Shown here: piece after piece, positions 19,085 to 31,500 of the stretch | How positions within the stretch are numbered: the stretch's first letter is position 1 | Layout of the letters: the number at the start of each line of letters is the position of its first letter | Source: Bacillota bacterium | GTDB taxonomy: Bacteria; Bacillota; SHA-98; UBA4971 | Direction of reading: 5' to 3' | NCBI GenBank assembly: GCA_012516125.1 | Contig: JAAYXB010000053.1 | Span: forward strand, 1-41,097 | Length of the DNA stretch: 41,097 bases | Position numbers and translations under genes: made by a program | Notes under the pieces: generated by a model | What the model was told of the DNA's origin: nothing | Databases searched by the model: none | The model's input: the letters and a program-made list of their open reading frames with translations, nothing else

Positions 19085-19120
19085 GGCCTGCATATCCGCC
19101 CGGGGGCCTGCATATCCGCC
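19085..19120. repeat. Tandem duplication in rpsJ-rplC spacer
   Basis: GGCCTGCATATCCGCC occurs at 19085-19100 and again at 19105-19120 (period 20 bp). It lies just upstream of the rplC Shine-Dalgarno on the transcribed side. Confidence 0.85.
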
Positions 19121-19132
19121 CCGGCAGCAAGG

Positions 19133-19441
19133 CTAGAGCTTGATCTCGATGCCCACTCCGGCAGGAAGGTCCAGCCGTATGAGGTCGTCAACGGTCTTGG
19201 GCGTGGGATCGATTATGTCAATCAGCCTCTTGTGAGTCCTCATCTCGAACTGCTCACGCGAGTCCTTATCCACGTGAACCGACTTCAGGACCGTGAATAT
19301 GCTCTTCTCGGTCGGAAGCGGGATGGGACCGGAGACCCGTGCCCCGCTGCGCCTCGCCGTTTCTACTATCTTCTCCGCCGACTGGTCCAGCAGCCGGTGA
19401 TCGAACGCTTTAAGCCTGATCCTGATCTTTTGCTCTGGCAC
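19133..19441 (-). CDS. rpsJ: 30S ribosomal protein S10
   Basis: S10 is part of the 30S head and, with NusB, joins transcription antitermination complexes. The product reads [20 protein letters not shown], then [25 protein letters not shown] and [16 protein letters not shown]. Start chosen is GTG at 19441 (102 residues, the family length), 10 nt after GGGGAGG. An ATG three codons upstream abuts the Shine-Dalgarno. The 217-bp gap to tuf holds palindromes but no clear terminator. Confidence 0.96.
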   Translation of the reverse strand: MPEQKIRIRLKAFDHRLLDQSAEKIVETARRSGARVSGPIPLPTEKSIFTVLKSVHVDKDSREQFEMRTHKRLIDIIDPTPKTVDDLIRLDLPAGVGIEIKL

Positions 19442-19658
19442 CTTTAGCATACCTCCCCGTCGTCGCCTGATCATGTTAGCAGACATACTCCGCCGGAATT
19501 CCCCTGCCCCGCAGGCAACCTCCGGCATCATCGCTGCGAGGGGCAGGCCGGACTGCACCAGCCTGACACCGCCCTGACACCATGGCGAGCCAGCACAGCC
19601 GGCCTGCCCTGTTCCTCCGCATCCCGGGCGGGCATGCCCGCTGCGTGCGTTGCGCAAG

Positions 19659-20864
<1,206 letters not shown>

Positions 20865-20902
20865 TCTCAAGTCATCCTCCCTTGGCATAGGTCTTGACTT
20901 TC

Positions 20903-22981
20903 TTACGAGTATCTCCCGCGCGCAGAGACGGCCTCAGCAATCTGCGCGGGAACCTCCTCATAACGCATGAAATGCATGATGTAGGTTCCTCTCCCCTGCG
21001 TAAGCGACCGCAGGTCAGTGGCGTACCCGAACATCTCCGCGAGAGGAACGTGGGCCCGGATGATCTGGGAGGGACCTCGCCTCTCCATGCCCTGCACCCT
21101 ACCACGCCTGGCGCTGATGTCAGCGATGACATCCCCGGTGAACTCCTCCGGGACGACCACTTCCACGCGCATCAGAGGCTCCAGCAACACCGGGTCGGCT
21201 CGCCTCGCCCCGTCTTTCACAGCCATGGACGCAGCTATCTTGAAGGCCATCTCAGACGAGTCCACCTCGTGGTACGACCCGTCGAAAAGTGTCACCTTCA
21301 CGTCCACCAGGGGATAGCCTGCGAGCACCCCAGACTCCATGGCCTCGCGAGCACCGGCCTCGACCGCTGGGATGAACTCCTTCGGTATAGCCCCACCGGT
21401 CACCCGGTCCTCGAACTCGAACCCGCCTCCCGCGGGCAGCGGGGCAAGTATGATCTTCACATGGCCGTACTGGCCTCTACCGCCCGTCTGCCTGACGAAC
21501 TTGCCTTCGCTCTCCACAGTGGACCGTATGGTCTCCCTGTACGATACCTGCGGCTTACCCACATTGGCCTCGACTCTGAACTCGCGGACGAGCCTGTCGA
21601 TGATAATCTCGAGGTGCAGCTCGCCCATGCCCGAGATCACGGTCTGCCCCGTCTCGGGGTCCTGCCGCACGTGGAAGGTCGGATCCTCTTCCGCCAGTTT
21701 AGCGAGGGCCGCGGCGAGTTTGTCCTCATCGGCCTTGGTCTTCGGTTCCACCGCCACTGATATGACTGGCTCCGGGAACTCGATGGCCTCGAGGATCACT
21801 GGCCTTTCCTCATCGCTGAGCGTATCGCCGGTGGTAACCTCCCTGAAGCCCACAGCGGCGACAATGTCGCCGGCACGGGCCACGTCCACGTCTTCGCGGT
21901 GGTTTGCGTGCATCAGGAGAATGCGTGCAAGCCTCTCCTTCTTGCCCTTCGTCGCATTGTAGACGTACGACCCAGCCCGCACGACTCCCGAGTATACCCG
22001 GAAATACGTAAGCTTACCTACGTACGGGTCTGTCGCTATCTTGAACGCGAGGGCAGAGAACGGCTGGCTATCATCCGCCGCCCTCTCCTCTTCCTCTCCC
22101 GTCCTGGGATTGGTTCCCCTGACGGGAGGAAGATCGTTCGGTGAAGGGAGATAGTCCACCACCGCGTCAAGAAGCAGCTGGACGCCCTTGTTGCGGAAGG
22201 CCGCCCCACATAGTACCGGAACTATCTTCACCGCGAGAGTCGCTCGACGTAGCGCCTGCTTGAGTTCGGCGGCCGTGAGCTCCTCACCCTCGATGTACTT
22301 GGCCATTATGTCATCGTCAGTATCAGCGATGGCCTCGATGAGCTCCTCGCGGCGCTTCATGGCTTCCCCTTGCATTTCAGGGGGTATATCCGTTACTTCT
22401 TGCTGTATGCCGAGGTCATCCAGGTAAAGCACGGCCCTCTGCTCGATAAGGTCTACGACGCCCTTGAAGCCCTCCTCAGACCCTATGGGAATCTGAATCG
22501 GCACGCCGCGGGCACCGAGCCTTTCGCGAATCATGCTCACCGCACGATTGAAGTCTGCCCCGACGCGGTCCATCTTGTTCACAAAGACGATCCTCGGAAC
22601 ATGGTACCGGTCAGCCTGGCGCCATACAGTCTCCGTCTGTGGCTCCACACCGCCCACAGCGCATAGCACCGCAATCGCGCCATCTAGCACGCGAAGCGAC
22701 CTCTCAACTTCCATGGTGAAGTCCACGTGCCCGGGCGTATCTATAATGTTTATGCGGTGATCCTTCCAGAAGCACGTGGTGGCCGCGGCGGTAATCGTGA
22801 TGCCGCGCTCCTGCTCCTGTACCATCCAGTCCATGGTCGCCGCGCCGTCGTCCACCTCTCCCATCCTGTGCACCCGCCCAGTGTAGAAGAGGATGCGCTC
22901 GGTGGTTGTGGTTTTCCCCGCGTCGATGTGTGCCATTATGCCGATGTTCCTTGTCCTTTCAAGTGGGGACCTCTCGTCCAC
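20903..22981 (-). CDS. fusA: Elongation factor G
   Basis: Translocase GTPase. The 692-residue protein has the P-loop AHIDAGKT (17-24), switch [26 protein letters not shown] and the SAL-equivalent region. The C-terminal domains contain [37 protein letters not shown] and [16 protein letters not shown]. The complete switch and domain-IV blocks indicate a canonical EF-G rather than an EF-G2 or TetM-type protein. Start is GTG at 22981 behind GGAGGGGATGGAAG. It lies between rpsG and tuf as in the str operon. Confidence 0.98.
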   Translation of the reverse strand: MDERSPLERTRNIGIMAHIDAGKTTTTERILFYTGRVHRMGEVDDGAATMDWMVQEQERGITITAAATTCFWKDHRINIIDTPGHVDFTMEVERSLRVLDGAIAVLCAVGGVEPQTETVWRQADRYHVPRIVFVNKMDRVGADFNRAVSMIRERLGARGVPIQIPIGSEEGFKGVVDLIEQRAVLYLDDLGIQQEVTDIPPEMQGEAMKRREELIEAIADTDDDIMAKYIEGEELTAAELKQALRRATLAVKIVPVLCGAAFRNKGVQLLLDAVVDYLPSPNDLPPVRGTNPRTGEEEERAADDSQPFSALAFKIATDPYVGKLTYFRVYSGVVRAGSYVYNATKGKKERLARILLMHANHREDVDVARAGDIVAAVGFREVTTGDTLSDEERPVILEAIEFPEPVISVAVEPKTKADEDKLAAALAKLAEEDPTFHVRQDPETGQTVISGMGELHLEIIIDRLVREFRVEANVGKPQVSYRETIRSTVESEGKFVRQTGGRGQYGHVKIILAPLPAGGGFEFEDRVTGGAIPKEFIPAVEAGAREAMESGVLAGYPLVDVKVTLFDGSYHEVDSSEMAFKIAASMAVKDGARRADPVLLEPLMRVEVVVPEEFTGDVIADISARRGRVQGMERRGPSQIIRAHVPLAEMFGYATDLRSLTQGRGTYIMHFMRYEEVPAQIAEAVSARGRYS

Positions 22982-23059
22982 CTTCCATCCCCTCCTTTCA
23001 CGCTGCGAATGTCACATGGGAAGTCAGACGCAAGTTCCACTCCTGCCCGCGATGGTAAC

Positions 23060-23530
23060 CTACCATCTGTAATGGGCGAACGCTTTGTTGGCCTCGGCCA
23101 TTCTGTGGGTGTCTTCCTTTTTCTTCACGGAAGCTCCCTGACCCGCCGACGCATCAAGAATCTCCGCCGCGAGCTTCTCAGCCATGCTCCTCTCGGACCT
23201 TGCTCGCGCGTTCTGGACCAGCCAGCGCAGCGCAAGCGCGGTACGTCTCTCGGGGCGCACCTCAACCGGCACCTGATAGGTCGAGCCGCCGACCCTCCGG
23301 GGCCTCACCTCGAGGACGGGCATGACGTTCTTGACCGCTCGCTCGAAAACCTCCATCGGATCCTTGCCGGTCTTCTCCCGGACGATGTCCATCGCACCGT
23401 AGAAAATAGACTCCGCGACGCCTTTCTTGCCCTTCAGAAGCAACTTGTTGATCATCTGGGTCGCGAGGACGTTCTGGAACACCGGATCTGGCACAGGCTC
23501 ACGCTTCACCACTCCGCCCCTCCTGGGCAT
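23060..23530 (-). CDS. rpsG: 30S ribosomal protein S7
   Basis: S7 nucleates the 30S head and lies at the E site. The 156-residue protein starts [20 protein letters not shown] and includes [42 protein letters not shown] and a C-terminal [19 protein letters not shown] at 23530 is preceded by AGAAAGGAGGGGTGCGG. It is 131 bp after rpsL. Confidence 0.98.
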   Translation of the reverse strand: MPRRGGVVKREPVPDPVFQNVLATQMINKLLLKGKKGVAESIFYGAMDIVREKTGKDPMEVFERAVKNVMPVLEVRPRRVGGSTYQVPVEVRPERRTALALRWLVQNARARSERSMAEKLAAEILDASAGQGASVKKKEDTHRMAEANKAFAHYRW

Positions 23531-23661
23531 CCGCACCCCTCCTTTCTCAAGAAGCATTCTTCTTAGTATCCGAATAGCCTGGCGGGCCTATGCCGCCGGT
23601 CGCCAGGCCAGATGCGCACACTCGCGCCTCACGGGCTCCAGGGCCACCTCGGAAACCACCC

Positions 23662-24081
23662 TTACGACTTGGGGCGCTTGGCTCCGTACTTCGAACGCCC
23701 CTGCTTCCGGTTGGCCACCCCGGCAGCATCGAGAGTCCCCCGGATGATATGGTACCGCACTCCGGGGAGATCCTTCACCCTGCCGCCCCTGATGAGCACC
23801 ACAGAGTGCTCCTGCAGGTTATGGCCTATCCCCGGGACGTACGCTGTCACCTCGAGTCCGTTGGTAAGCCGCACGCGTGCGATCTTGCGCAGCGCGGAGT
23901 TGGGTTTCTTGGGCGTGGTGGTCCTCACCACGGTGCACACTCCCCTTTTCTGGGGAGACCCCTTCGCTGTGTACTCCGACCGCCGGGTGAAAGAGTTGTA
24001 ATGCCACCTGAGCGCAGGCGCCGAGGACTTTTCCGCAACCCTTTCGCGGCCTTTGCGTACTAGCTGGCTGATGGTTGGCAT
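23662..24081 (-). CDS. rpsL: 30S ribosomal protein S12 (Bacillota-type insertion)
   Basis: S12 sits at the decoding centre. The 139-residue product starts [20 protein letters not shown] and carries about 14 extra residues (25-40, containing YNSF) before [10 protein letters not shown]. The same position is expanded in Bacillus S12, whereas E. coli S12 lacks it. The decoding block [11 protein letters not shown] (56-66) has the wild-type lysines linked to streptomycin sensitivity. ATG at 24081 lies 11 nt after AGGAGG. A hairpin precedes the gene. Confidence 0.98.
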   Translation of the reverse strand: MPTISQLVRKGRERVAEKSSAPALRWHYNSFTRRSEYTAKGSPQKRGVCTVVRTTTPKKPNSALRKIARVRLTNGLEVTAYVPGIGHNLQEHSVVLIRGGRVKDLPGVRYHIIRGTLDAAGVANRKQGRSKYGAKRPKS

Positions 24082-24123
24082 GCGACCTGGCACCTCCTTC
24101 CCTTGAGTCCTTCATACACAGAA

Positions 24124-24157
24124 CATGCCCCTTCCACCTCAAGGTGCAAGGGGCATG
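24124..24157 (-). promoter_or_regulatory. Long hairpin in the rpsL leader
   Basis: A near-perfect 34-nt stem-loop (CATGCCCCTT...AAGGGGCATG outside, CACCT...AGGTG inside, two facing C/C positions, 2-nt loop). It lies between the L7Ae-like gene and rpsL. On the minus strand it is followed by TTCTGTGTATG, too few Ts for a strong terminator. An attenuator or processing signal is inferred. Confidence 0.6.
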
Positions 24158-24192
24158 CAGGATCGTCTCCTTCGGTCCTTTAAACCCCGGCT

Positions 24193-24444
24193 CTAATCCA
24201 CCAGGATTGCGGCTGAGGCCGCGCCTACTTCTATACCGCATGCTTTCCCGAGTTGCGCCATGGTATCTACGTGGACGACCTTGACACCATTCGCCTTGCA
24301 CAACTCTATTACGTTCTTTATAACTCGCTCCTCAGCGTCCCTGGCCAGGTAGATGACTCTTGCTTCTCCCCTTTCGAGAGCCTTGATGGTTTGCTTCGTG
24401 CCCACAGCCTTACGCTTCGCCATCTTCAACTCATCGTGGGACAT
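24193..24444 (-). CDS. L7Ae-family K-turn-binding protein (YbxF-like)
   Basis: 83-residue protein of the L7Ae/L30e/S12e fold, related to B. subtilis YbxF/RplGB, which binds kink-turn RNA. Visible features are GTKQTIKALERGEARVIYLA (about 15-34), where the conserved G-T-K-Q-T-x-K-A-L RNA-binding segment lies, and the C-terminal LGKACGIEVGAASAAIL. Start ATG at 24444 has GGGAGGAGAG upstream at long spacing; an ATG seven codons later is an alternative. First gene after the 24.5-kb promoter. Function beyond RNA binding is not known from the sequence. Confidence 0.92.
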   Translation of the reverse strand: MSHDELKMAKRKAVGTKQTIKALERGEARVIYLARDAEERVIKNVIELCKANGVKVVHVDTMAQLGKACGIEVGAASAAILVD

Positions 24445-24523
24445 CTTGTGTCTTCTCTCCTCCCTGGAGCTCCTCTCCTAGACCCAAGACACCCGAGGAC
24501 ATGGCTTTTTTGCACACGTTCAC

Positions 24524-24552
24524 ATTTTAGCATCGCCCCATAGCCCTGTCAA
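24524..24552 (-). promoter_or_regulatory. Consensus sigma-A promoter for the L7Ae-rpsL-fusA-tuf-S10 series
   Basis: On the minus strand TTGACA (24547-24552), 17-bp spacer, TAAAAT (24524-24529). It lies in the 160-bp gap between rpoC and the L7Ae-like gene and points toward the latter, with a predicted 5' leader of about 70 nt. Confidence 0.85.
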
Positions 24553-24604
24553 GAATACTCCGGGCTTTCTCCTCGGGCGTCGTTCGAACCTCCGCGTCGC
24601 GCCC

Positions 24605-27600
24605 TCATGCTTCCCCGGACCCGACGCCGTCCTCAGTCTCCACGTTGGCTTCAGCCTGCGAAAGCTCACCGAGAGCGCGGCTCGTCGCCCCGGGCACGGT
24701 GCCCACGGACTCCAGTCGAGGCCCACCGGCATCGTGGACGTCTTCAAGAAGATCCGACTGGCGCTCCGCGCGCTCCGTGTCGTCGGCAGGCTCCGCCTCG
24801 CCGTCCTTGCCGGCCCTGGCCCGAGCTGCCTCCGCAGACTGCTCCTCCGCTTCCGCCTCCACCTCAGCCTTCGCCCCAGGCTCCGCCTCAGCGTCCGCCA
24901 CCTTCTCCTCGTCTTCGTGCGCTTCTTCAGGCAACACCAGCTTGACGTTGCGGTAGCGCGCCATGCCCGTTCCCGCTGGGATCAACTTCCCGATGATGAC
25001 GTTCTCCTTGAGCCCGATGAGCGGGTCGGTACGGCCCTTGATAGACGCCTCGGTGAGCACCCGCGTCGTCTCTTGGAAAGACGCCGCCGAGAGGAAGCTG
25101 TCCGTCGCAAGAGACGCCTTCGTGATGCCGAGGATGACCGGCCTTGCCGTGGCCGGTCGTCCGCCCGCTTCGAGCACCCGCTTATTCTCATCCTCGAAAT
25201 CGAACATGTCCACAAGCCCACCCATGAGAAGGTCGGTGTCGCCCGGGTCATCCACCCGCACCTTGCGAAGCATCTGGCGGATGACCACCTCTATGTGCTT
25301 GTCGTTGATCTCGACGCCCTGCGACCTGTACACGTCCTGCACCTGGCGCACGAGGTAGTTCTGCACGGCCCGGAGGCCCTTGACCCGCAGTATGTCATGG
25401 GGGTTCAACGAACCCTCGGTTATCTGGTCGCCGGCGTATATCCTGTCGCCGTCCTTGACCTCCAACCTCGCGCCGTAGGGCACCGTGTAGACCTTCTCCT
25501 CGCCCTGGTCGGTGTGGACGATGACCTTGCGCGTGCCCTTGGCCTCGGTGATGCGCACCACCCCGTCGACCTCGCTGATGATTGCCTGGCCCTTGGGCTT
25601 GCGCGCTTCGAAGAGCTCCTCCACCCTCGGCAGGCCATGGGTGATGTCGTCGCCAGCCACGCCACCGGTGTGGAACGTCCTCATGGTGAGCTGCGTGCCC
25701 GGCTCGCCGATGGACTGGGCCGCGATAATGCCGACGGCCTCGCCCACCTCCACCATCCTTCCGGTCGCGAGGTTGCGCCCGTAGCATTTGACGCACACGC
25801 CGTACCTGGTGCGGCAGGTGAGCGGCGAGCGCACCTTGACCTCCTCGATGCCCGCAAGCTCTATCGCCTTGGCCTGCTCCTCAAGGATCTCCTCGCCGGC
25901 CTTCACGAGCACCTCCCCGGTGCCAGGATGGACGATGTCCTCAGCGGCTACGCGGCCCACCGCGCGCTCGCGCAGCGTCTCAACCACGGCATCGCCCTGG
26001 CTGATGGCGCCCACCATTATCCCGTCGTCGGTGCCGCAGTCTTCCTCGCGGACGATGACATCCTGAGCCACGTCCACCAGGCGCCGCGTGAGGTAGCCCG
26101 AGTCAGCCGTCCGAAGCGCCGTGTCTGCAAGGCCCTTGCGCGTGCCGTGGGTCGAGCTGAAGTACTCGAGCACCGTCAGGCCCTCACGGAAGTTAGCCTT
26201 GATTGGGAAGTCGATGGTCCGCCCTGACGGGTCTGCCACGAGGCCCCTCATGCCGGCCAGCTGGCTGAGCTGCGAGATATTACCCCGAGCGCCGGAGGTG
26301 GCCATCATGTACACCGGGTTGAACTTGTCGAGGTGCGCGAGCATGGCTTCCTGGACCTTTTCCCGAGCCTCGGTCCAGCGGTCGATCACCAACTGGTAGC
26401 GCTCATCGCTGGTGATGAGCCCGCGCTTGTGCTGCTGCTCGATGGCCTCGATCTTCTTTTCGGTCTCCCGGATGATCTCCTGCTTCTCGGGAGGTATGTT
26501 AATGTCCTCGATACCCACGGTCGTCCCAGACTGCGTCGCGTACCTGTACCCGATGCGCTTCAGGTTATCGAGGATCTCGGCTGTCCCCGTGTTTCCGTAC
26601 TTGCGCTGGCACATCGCCACGAGGTGCGCGAGGAACCCCTTGCTCGTCGGCCGGCCGGCCGGAGCCTCCCGTATCTGCTCAGGGACGGGTTTCTCTCTGC
26701 GCGCATCGATGACCGTGCCGGTGAACACCGTCTCATCCACTGGGTTCTCCACGGCGTCGTTGATGTACGGGAAGTCGTCAGGGAATATCGTGTTGAAGAC
26801 GAGCTTCCCGACGGTCGTGACGAGGAGTTTCCTCCTCTTGTCTTCCTCGCTCATGCCGAGGACGTTCTTCCCCGCAGGCATCCTCACGGCGATGCGTGCG
26901 TGCAACGACAAAGCCCCATCGCCATAGGCCATCATCGCCTCGTCGGGGCTGGCGAAGATCTTACCCTCGCCTTTCGCTCCTTCCTGCTCCAGGGTCAGGT
27001 AGTAGCACCCAAGGACGAGGTCCTGCCCCGGGGTGGCGATGGGCTTACCGTGCGCGGGCGAGAGGATGTTGTTCACCGAGAGCATGAGCAGCCTTGCCTC
27101 GGCCTGCGCTTCCGCGGAGAGCGGCACGTGCACGGCCATCTGGTCGCCGTCGAAGTCCGCGTTGTACGCCGCGCACACCAGCGGGTGGATCTTTATGGCC
27201 TTGCCCTCGACGAGCACGGGCTCGAACGCCTGGATGCCGAGGCGGTGCAGGGTCGGGGCACGGTTGAGAAGCACCGGGTGGTCCTTGATGACCTCTTCGA
27301 GCACGTCCCACACCTCGTCGCGGACCCTCTCCACCATCCGCTTCGCGCTCTTGATGTTGTGGGCGTAACCCCGGTCCACGAGCTGCTTCATGACGAACGG
27401 CTTGAAAAGCTCGAGGGCCATCTCCTTGGGAAGGCCGCACTGGTGCAACTTCAGCTCGGGCCCTACCACGATGACCGACCGACCCGAGTAGTCCACGCGC
27501 TTTCCGAGGAGGTTCTGGCGGAAGCGCCCCTGCTTCCCTTTTAACATGTCCGAAAGCGACTTAAGAGGACGGCTGCCGGGGCCCGTAACCGGTCTTCCGC

Positions 27601-28501
27601 GCCGCCCGTTATCGATGAGGGCGTCCACCGCTTCCTGGAGCATGCGCTTCTCGTTTCTCACGATGATGTCGGGCGCCTTGAGCTCCAGCAGCCTTTTCAG
27701 GCGATTGTTCCTGTTGATGACCCTCCTGTAAAGATCGTTGAGGTCGGAGGTGGCGAACCTGCCGCCGTCCAGCTGCACCATCGGACGAAGGTCAGGAGGG
27801 ATCACCGGGATGACCTCGAGGATCATCCTCTCCGGGCGATTTCCGGACTTACGGAACGCCTCGACGACCTCAAGGCGCCTCGTGGCGCGCAGCCTCTTCT
27901 GGCCCGAAGACTCGCGGATCTCAGTGCGCAACTCCTCGGCAAGCTCATCGAGGTCGATCTCTTCGAGCAGCCTCTTTATGGCCTCCGCGCCCATGCCGGC
28001 CTCGAACAGGTTTCCGAACCGCTCGCGGTGCTCCCGGTACTCCGCCTCCGAGAGCAACTGCTTCTTCGTGAGCGGGGTGTCTCCCGGGTCGATCACGATG
28101 TAGGATGCGAAGTACACGACCTTCTCGAGAGCGCGCGGAGACATGTCGAGGAGCAACCCCATCCGGCTGGGGATGCCTTTGAAGTACCAGATGTGCGTCA
28201 CGGGCGCCGCAAGCTCGATGTGACCGAGGCGCTCGCGCCGCACCTTGGAACGGGTTACCTCAACGCCGCACTTGTCGCAGACGATTCCCCTGTACCGGAC
28301 CCTCTTGTACTTACCGCAATGGCATTCCCAGTCCCGGGTAGGTCCGAAGATCTTCTCGCAGAACAACCCCTCACGCTCGGGCTTGAGTGTCCGGTAGTTG
28401 ATCGTCTCCGGCTTCTTCACCTCTCCACTCGACCATTGCCTGATTTGCTCAGGGGACGCGAGGCCAATACGGATCTTGTCGAAGTTGTTAACGTCTAGCA
28501 C
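24605..28501 (-). CDS. rpoC: RNA polymerase beta-prime subunit with acidic C-terminal tail
   Basis: Catalytic subunit of RNA polymerase, 1298 residues. N-terminal zinc ribbon Cys60, Cys62, Cys75, Cys78; catalytic [12 protein letters not shown] near residue 446 with the three Mg-binding Asp; bridge helix and trigger loop region around GARGNISQL and [17 protein letters not shown]; second zinc site EEDCGTDDG...[11 protein letters not shown]. The conserved protein ends near [15 protein letters not shown] (about residue 1180). The last ~110 residues are an Ala/Glu/Asp-rich tail without recognisable homology. Start is GTG at 28501 behind GGAGGAGAGGCC, 24 bp after rpoB. Confidence 0.98.
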   Translation of the reverse strand: MLDVNNFDKIRIGLASPEQIRQWSSGEVKKPETINYRTLKPEREGLFCEKIFGPTRDWECHCGKYKRVRYRGIVCDKCGVEVTRSKVRRERLGHIELAAPVTHIWYFKGIPSRMGLLLDMSPRALEKVVYFASYIVIDPGDTPLTKKQLLSEAEYREHRERFGNLFEAGMGAEAIKRLLEEIDLDELAEELRTEIRESSGQKRLRATRRLEVVEAFRKSGNRPERMILEVIPVIPPDLRPMVQLDGGRFATSDLNDLYRRVINRNNRLKRLLELKAPDIIVRNEKRMLQEAVDALIDNGRRGRPVTGPGSRPLKSLSDMLKGKQGRFRQNLLGKRVDYSGRSVIVVGPELKLHQCGLPKEMALELFKPFVMKQLVDRGYAHNIKSAKRMVERVRDEVWDVLEEVIKDHPVLLNRAPTLHRLGIQAFEPVLVEGKAIKIHPLVCAAYNADFDGDQMAVHVPLSAEAQAEARLLMLSVNNILSPAHGKPIATPGQDLVLGCYYLTLEQEGAKGEGKIFASPDEAMMAYGDGALSLHARIAVRMPAGKNVLGMSEEDKRRKLLVTTVGKLVFNTIFPDDFPYINDAVENPVDETVFTGTVIDARREKPVPEQIREAPAGRPTSKGFLAHLVAMCQRKYGNTGTAEILDNLKRIGYRYATQSGTTVGIEDINIPPEKQEIIRETEKKIEAIEQQHKRGLITSDERYQLVIDRWTEAREKVQEAMLAHLDKFNPVYMMATSGARGNISQLSQLAGMRGLVADPSGRTIDFPIKANFREGLTVLEYFSSTHGTRKGLADTALRTADSGYLTRRLVDVAQDVIVREEDCGTDDGIMVGAISQGDAVVETLRERAVGRVAAEDIVHPGTGEVLVKAGEEILEEQAKAIELAGIEEVKVRSPLTCRTRYGVCVKCYGRNLATGRMVEVGEAVGIIAAQSIGEPGTQLTMRTFHTGGVAGDDITHGLPRVEELFEARKPKGQAIISEVDGVVRITEAKGTRKVIVHTDQGEEKVYTVPYGARLEVKDGDRIYAGDQITEGSLNPHDILRVKGLRAVQNYLVRQVQDVYRSQGVEINDKHIEVVIRQMLRKVRVDDPGDTDLLMGGLVDMFDFEDENKRVLEAGGRPATARPVILGITKASLATDSFLSAASFQETTRVLTEASIKGRTDPLIGLKENVIIGKLIPAGTGMARYRNVKLVLPEEAHEDEEKVADAEAEPGAKAEVEAEAEEQSAEAARARAGKDGEAEPADDTERAERQSDLLEDVHDAGGPRLESVGTVPGATSRALGELSQAEANVETEDGVGSGEA

Positions 28502-28525
28502 CGGCCTCTCCTCCTCTCCTGCATG

Positions 28526-31500
28526 CTACGCGCGCTCGTCGTCATCATCGTCAGCGTCATCCTCGTCCTCATCGTCGAAAACGCCCCTTAGCTCGTCGTC
28601 CTCGTCTTCTTCTGTATAGTAAGCGTCGTCCTCGTCGTCCGTATCGAGCTCTTCCTCGTCCACGGGTTCATCTTCGACTTCGACCTCATCGTCCTCAACA
28701 TCGCCGACGAAGTCATCTTCAATCCGGCGGGACCTGCCCGAGCCACGGGCAAGACGCCTGCTTTCCATCACGGCGGTCTCCTCGGCTCCCGCGATCTCCT
28801 CGGTCGCCTCCTCTATCGGCTCATCATCCCCCTCATCCTCGTCCTGTCCCGGCATCGGGCTCTCGTGAATCGCCATGGCGAGAGCATCCTCGTCCTCTTC
28901 GGCCTCGGCGTCAGCCTCGTCCACTTCTTCGAGAAGGTCGGGTGCAGGCCGACGCGTGCCAAACAGGCGCTCCTCAGGCAGAAGCTCATCGGTCTCTCTG
29001 CCCTCGATGTCAATGCCGAGATCTCTGGCGGTGTCGACGATATCGTCATCGGACTCGCCGATCTCGATCTCGCGTTCGTCCTCGCTGAGCACCTTGACAT
29101 CCAGCGCCAGGCTCTGCAATTCCTTTATGAGAACCTTGAACGACTCAGGCACCCCGGGCTCAGGCACGTTCTCACCTTTCACCACGGCCTCATAAGTCTT
29201 CACGCGGCCCACCACGTCGTCGGACTTGACGGTGAGAAGCTCCTGAAGGGTGTAGGCTGCTCCGTACGCCTCAAGCGCCCACACCTCCATCTCTCCGAAC
29301 CTCTGGCCGCCGAACTGGGCCTTGCCGCCCAGGGGCTGCTGGGTGACGAGCGAGTACGGCCCGGTGGAGCGCGCGTGGATCTTGTCATCTACGAGGTGGA
29401 GGAGCTTCATCAGGTAAGCGTACCCCACTGTCACCGGGTTATCAAAAGGCTCGCCCGTGCGACCGTCATACAGGATGGTCTTCCCGTTGGTCGGAAGCCC
29501 TGCTTCCTTGAGAGCGGCGAGAATCTCATCCTCCGTGGCTCCGTCGAACACCGCGCTCGCCACCGGCGTGTTGGTAACCTTCGCGGCCCACCCCAAGTGC
29601 GTCTCGAGGACCTGGCCGAGGTTCATTCGCGACGGCACGCCAAGCGGATTCAGAACCACCTCGATGGGCGTTCCGTCGGGCATGAACGGCATATCCTCCT
29701 CAGGCAGGATCCTTGCTATGACGCCCTTATTGCCGTGGCGCCCCGCCATCTTGTCACCCTCGGAGATCTTGCGCTTCTGCGCAATATACACGCGGACGAG
29801 GCGGTTCACCCCGGGACCAAGCTCGTCGCCGGCCTCGCGGGAGAACACGTAAACCGCCACGACCTTTCCGGACTCGCCATGCGGAACTCGCAGGGACGTG
29901 TCCCTCACCTCGCGTGCCTTCTCACCGAAGATCGCACGGAGCAGGCGCTCCTCTGCGGTAAGCTCCGTCTCGCCCTTGGGCGTCACCTTTCCAACGAGTA
30001 TATCCCCGGGACGCACATATGCCCCTACACGGATGATTCCCCGCTCGTCGAGGTCCTTCAGGGCCTCCTCGCCCACGTTGGGGATGTCCCTTGTGATCTC
30101 CTCGGAGCCCAGCTTGGTGTCGCGCGCCTCGCACTCGTACTCCTCTATATGGATGGACGTGAAGGTGTCCTCCTTCACGAGCTTCTCGCTAATAAGGATG
30201 GCGTCCTCGTAGTTGTAGCCCTCCCACGGCAGGAACGCCACGAGCACGTTCCGTCCAAGAGCCATCTCTCCATTGTCCGTCGAAGGGCCGTCAGCGATGA
30301 CGTCTCCACGCTCGACCCGGTCCCCTTTCTTAACGACAGGCTTCTGGTTTATGCACGTTCCCTGGTTCGACCTCATGAACTTCAGAAGCTTGTATGTGTC
30401 GGTTGTTCCCGCGTCGGTCTCGACGACGATCTCGTCCGAGGCCACACGCACTACCTGACCCGGGTTCCGGGCGAGCACCACAGCGCCGGAATCGATGGCA
30501 GCCTTGTACTCCATGCCCGTGCCAACGAGGGGGGCCTCTGCCCGCACGAGGGGCACCGCCTGGCGCTGCATGTTGGAACCCATGAGCGCACGACCCGCAT
30601 CGTCGTTCTCCAGGAATGGGATAAGCGCCGTCGCGATGCTGACGATCTGCTTCGGTGAAACGTCCATGAAGTCGACCTGCTCACCGGGAACCTCCACGAT
30701 CTGGTCCTTGTACCGAGCGGCTACCTTCGGGTTGGCGAACGATCCGTCATCGTTGATGGGCTCGTTCGCCTGGGCTATCACATACTTATCCTCTTCGTCG
30801 GCGGTAAGGTAGAGGATCTCTCCCGTGACCTTCCCGTCAACGACCCTGCGGTAGGGCGTCTCGATGAATCCGTACTCGTTTATCCGGGCGTACGTGCACA
30901 ACGCCCCGATGAGCCCGATGTTTGGACCCTCGGGCGTCTCCACAGGACACATGCGCCCGTAGTGCGAGTGGTGGACGTCCCTGACTTCGAACCCGGCTCT
31001 CTCGCGGCTGAGGCCCCCGGGGCCGAGCGCGGAAAGGCGCCGCTTGTGCGTCAGCTCCGCCAGGGGGTTGGTCTGGTCCATGAATTGCGAAAGCTGGCTC
31101 GACCCAAAGAACTCCTTGATGGCCGCCACCACAGGCCTGATGTTGATGAGCGTCTGGGGGGTGACCACGTCCACGTCCTGGATGGTCATCCGCTCTCTTA
31201 CGACGCGCTCCATGCGGGAGAGGCCGATCCTGAACTGGTTCTGCAATAGCTCTCCCACGGACTTCAGCCGGCGGTTGCCCAGGTGGTCTATGTCATCGAT
31301 GTTTCCCACGCCGCGAATGAGGCCAAGCTGGTAGTTCACCACCGCGACTATATCTTCGCGCGTGATGGTTTTCAGATCAGGCGACGGAGTGCCGTTGTCC
31401 AGCACCTTGACAGGCTTGCCGTCGGCGTCGGCCACCACCGCTTCAAGGACCGTCCCCCGGTTCTGGCCGGCAACCTGCTGGAGGGCCATCGCGGCCTTTC

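Noticed and set aside
19442..19658. Promoter or terminator between tuf and rpsJ
   Set aside because: A TGCTAACAT (extended -10-like) and a GCGGGCATGCCCGC palindrome occur, but there is no matching -35 box and no U-tract, so neither is listed as a feature.
24734..26227. 497-codon plus-strand open frame opposite rpoC
   Set aside because: Same reason: antisense shadow of rpoC without a ribosome-binding site or recognisable domain.
28865..30658. 597-codon plus-strand open frame opposite rpoB
   Set aside because: It is a GC-driven antisense shadow of a fully conserved rpoB; the translation matches no family and has biased Arg/His/Leu composition.
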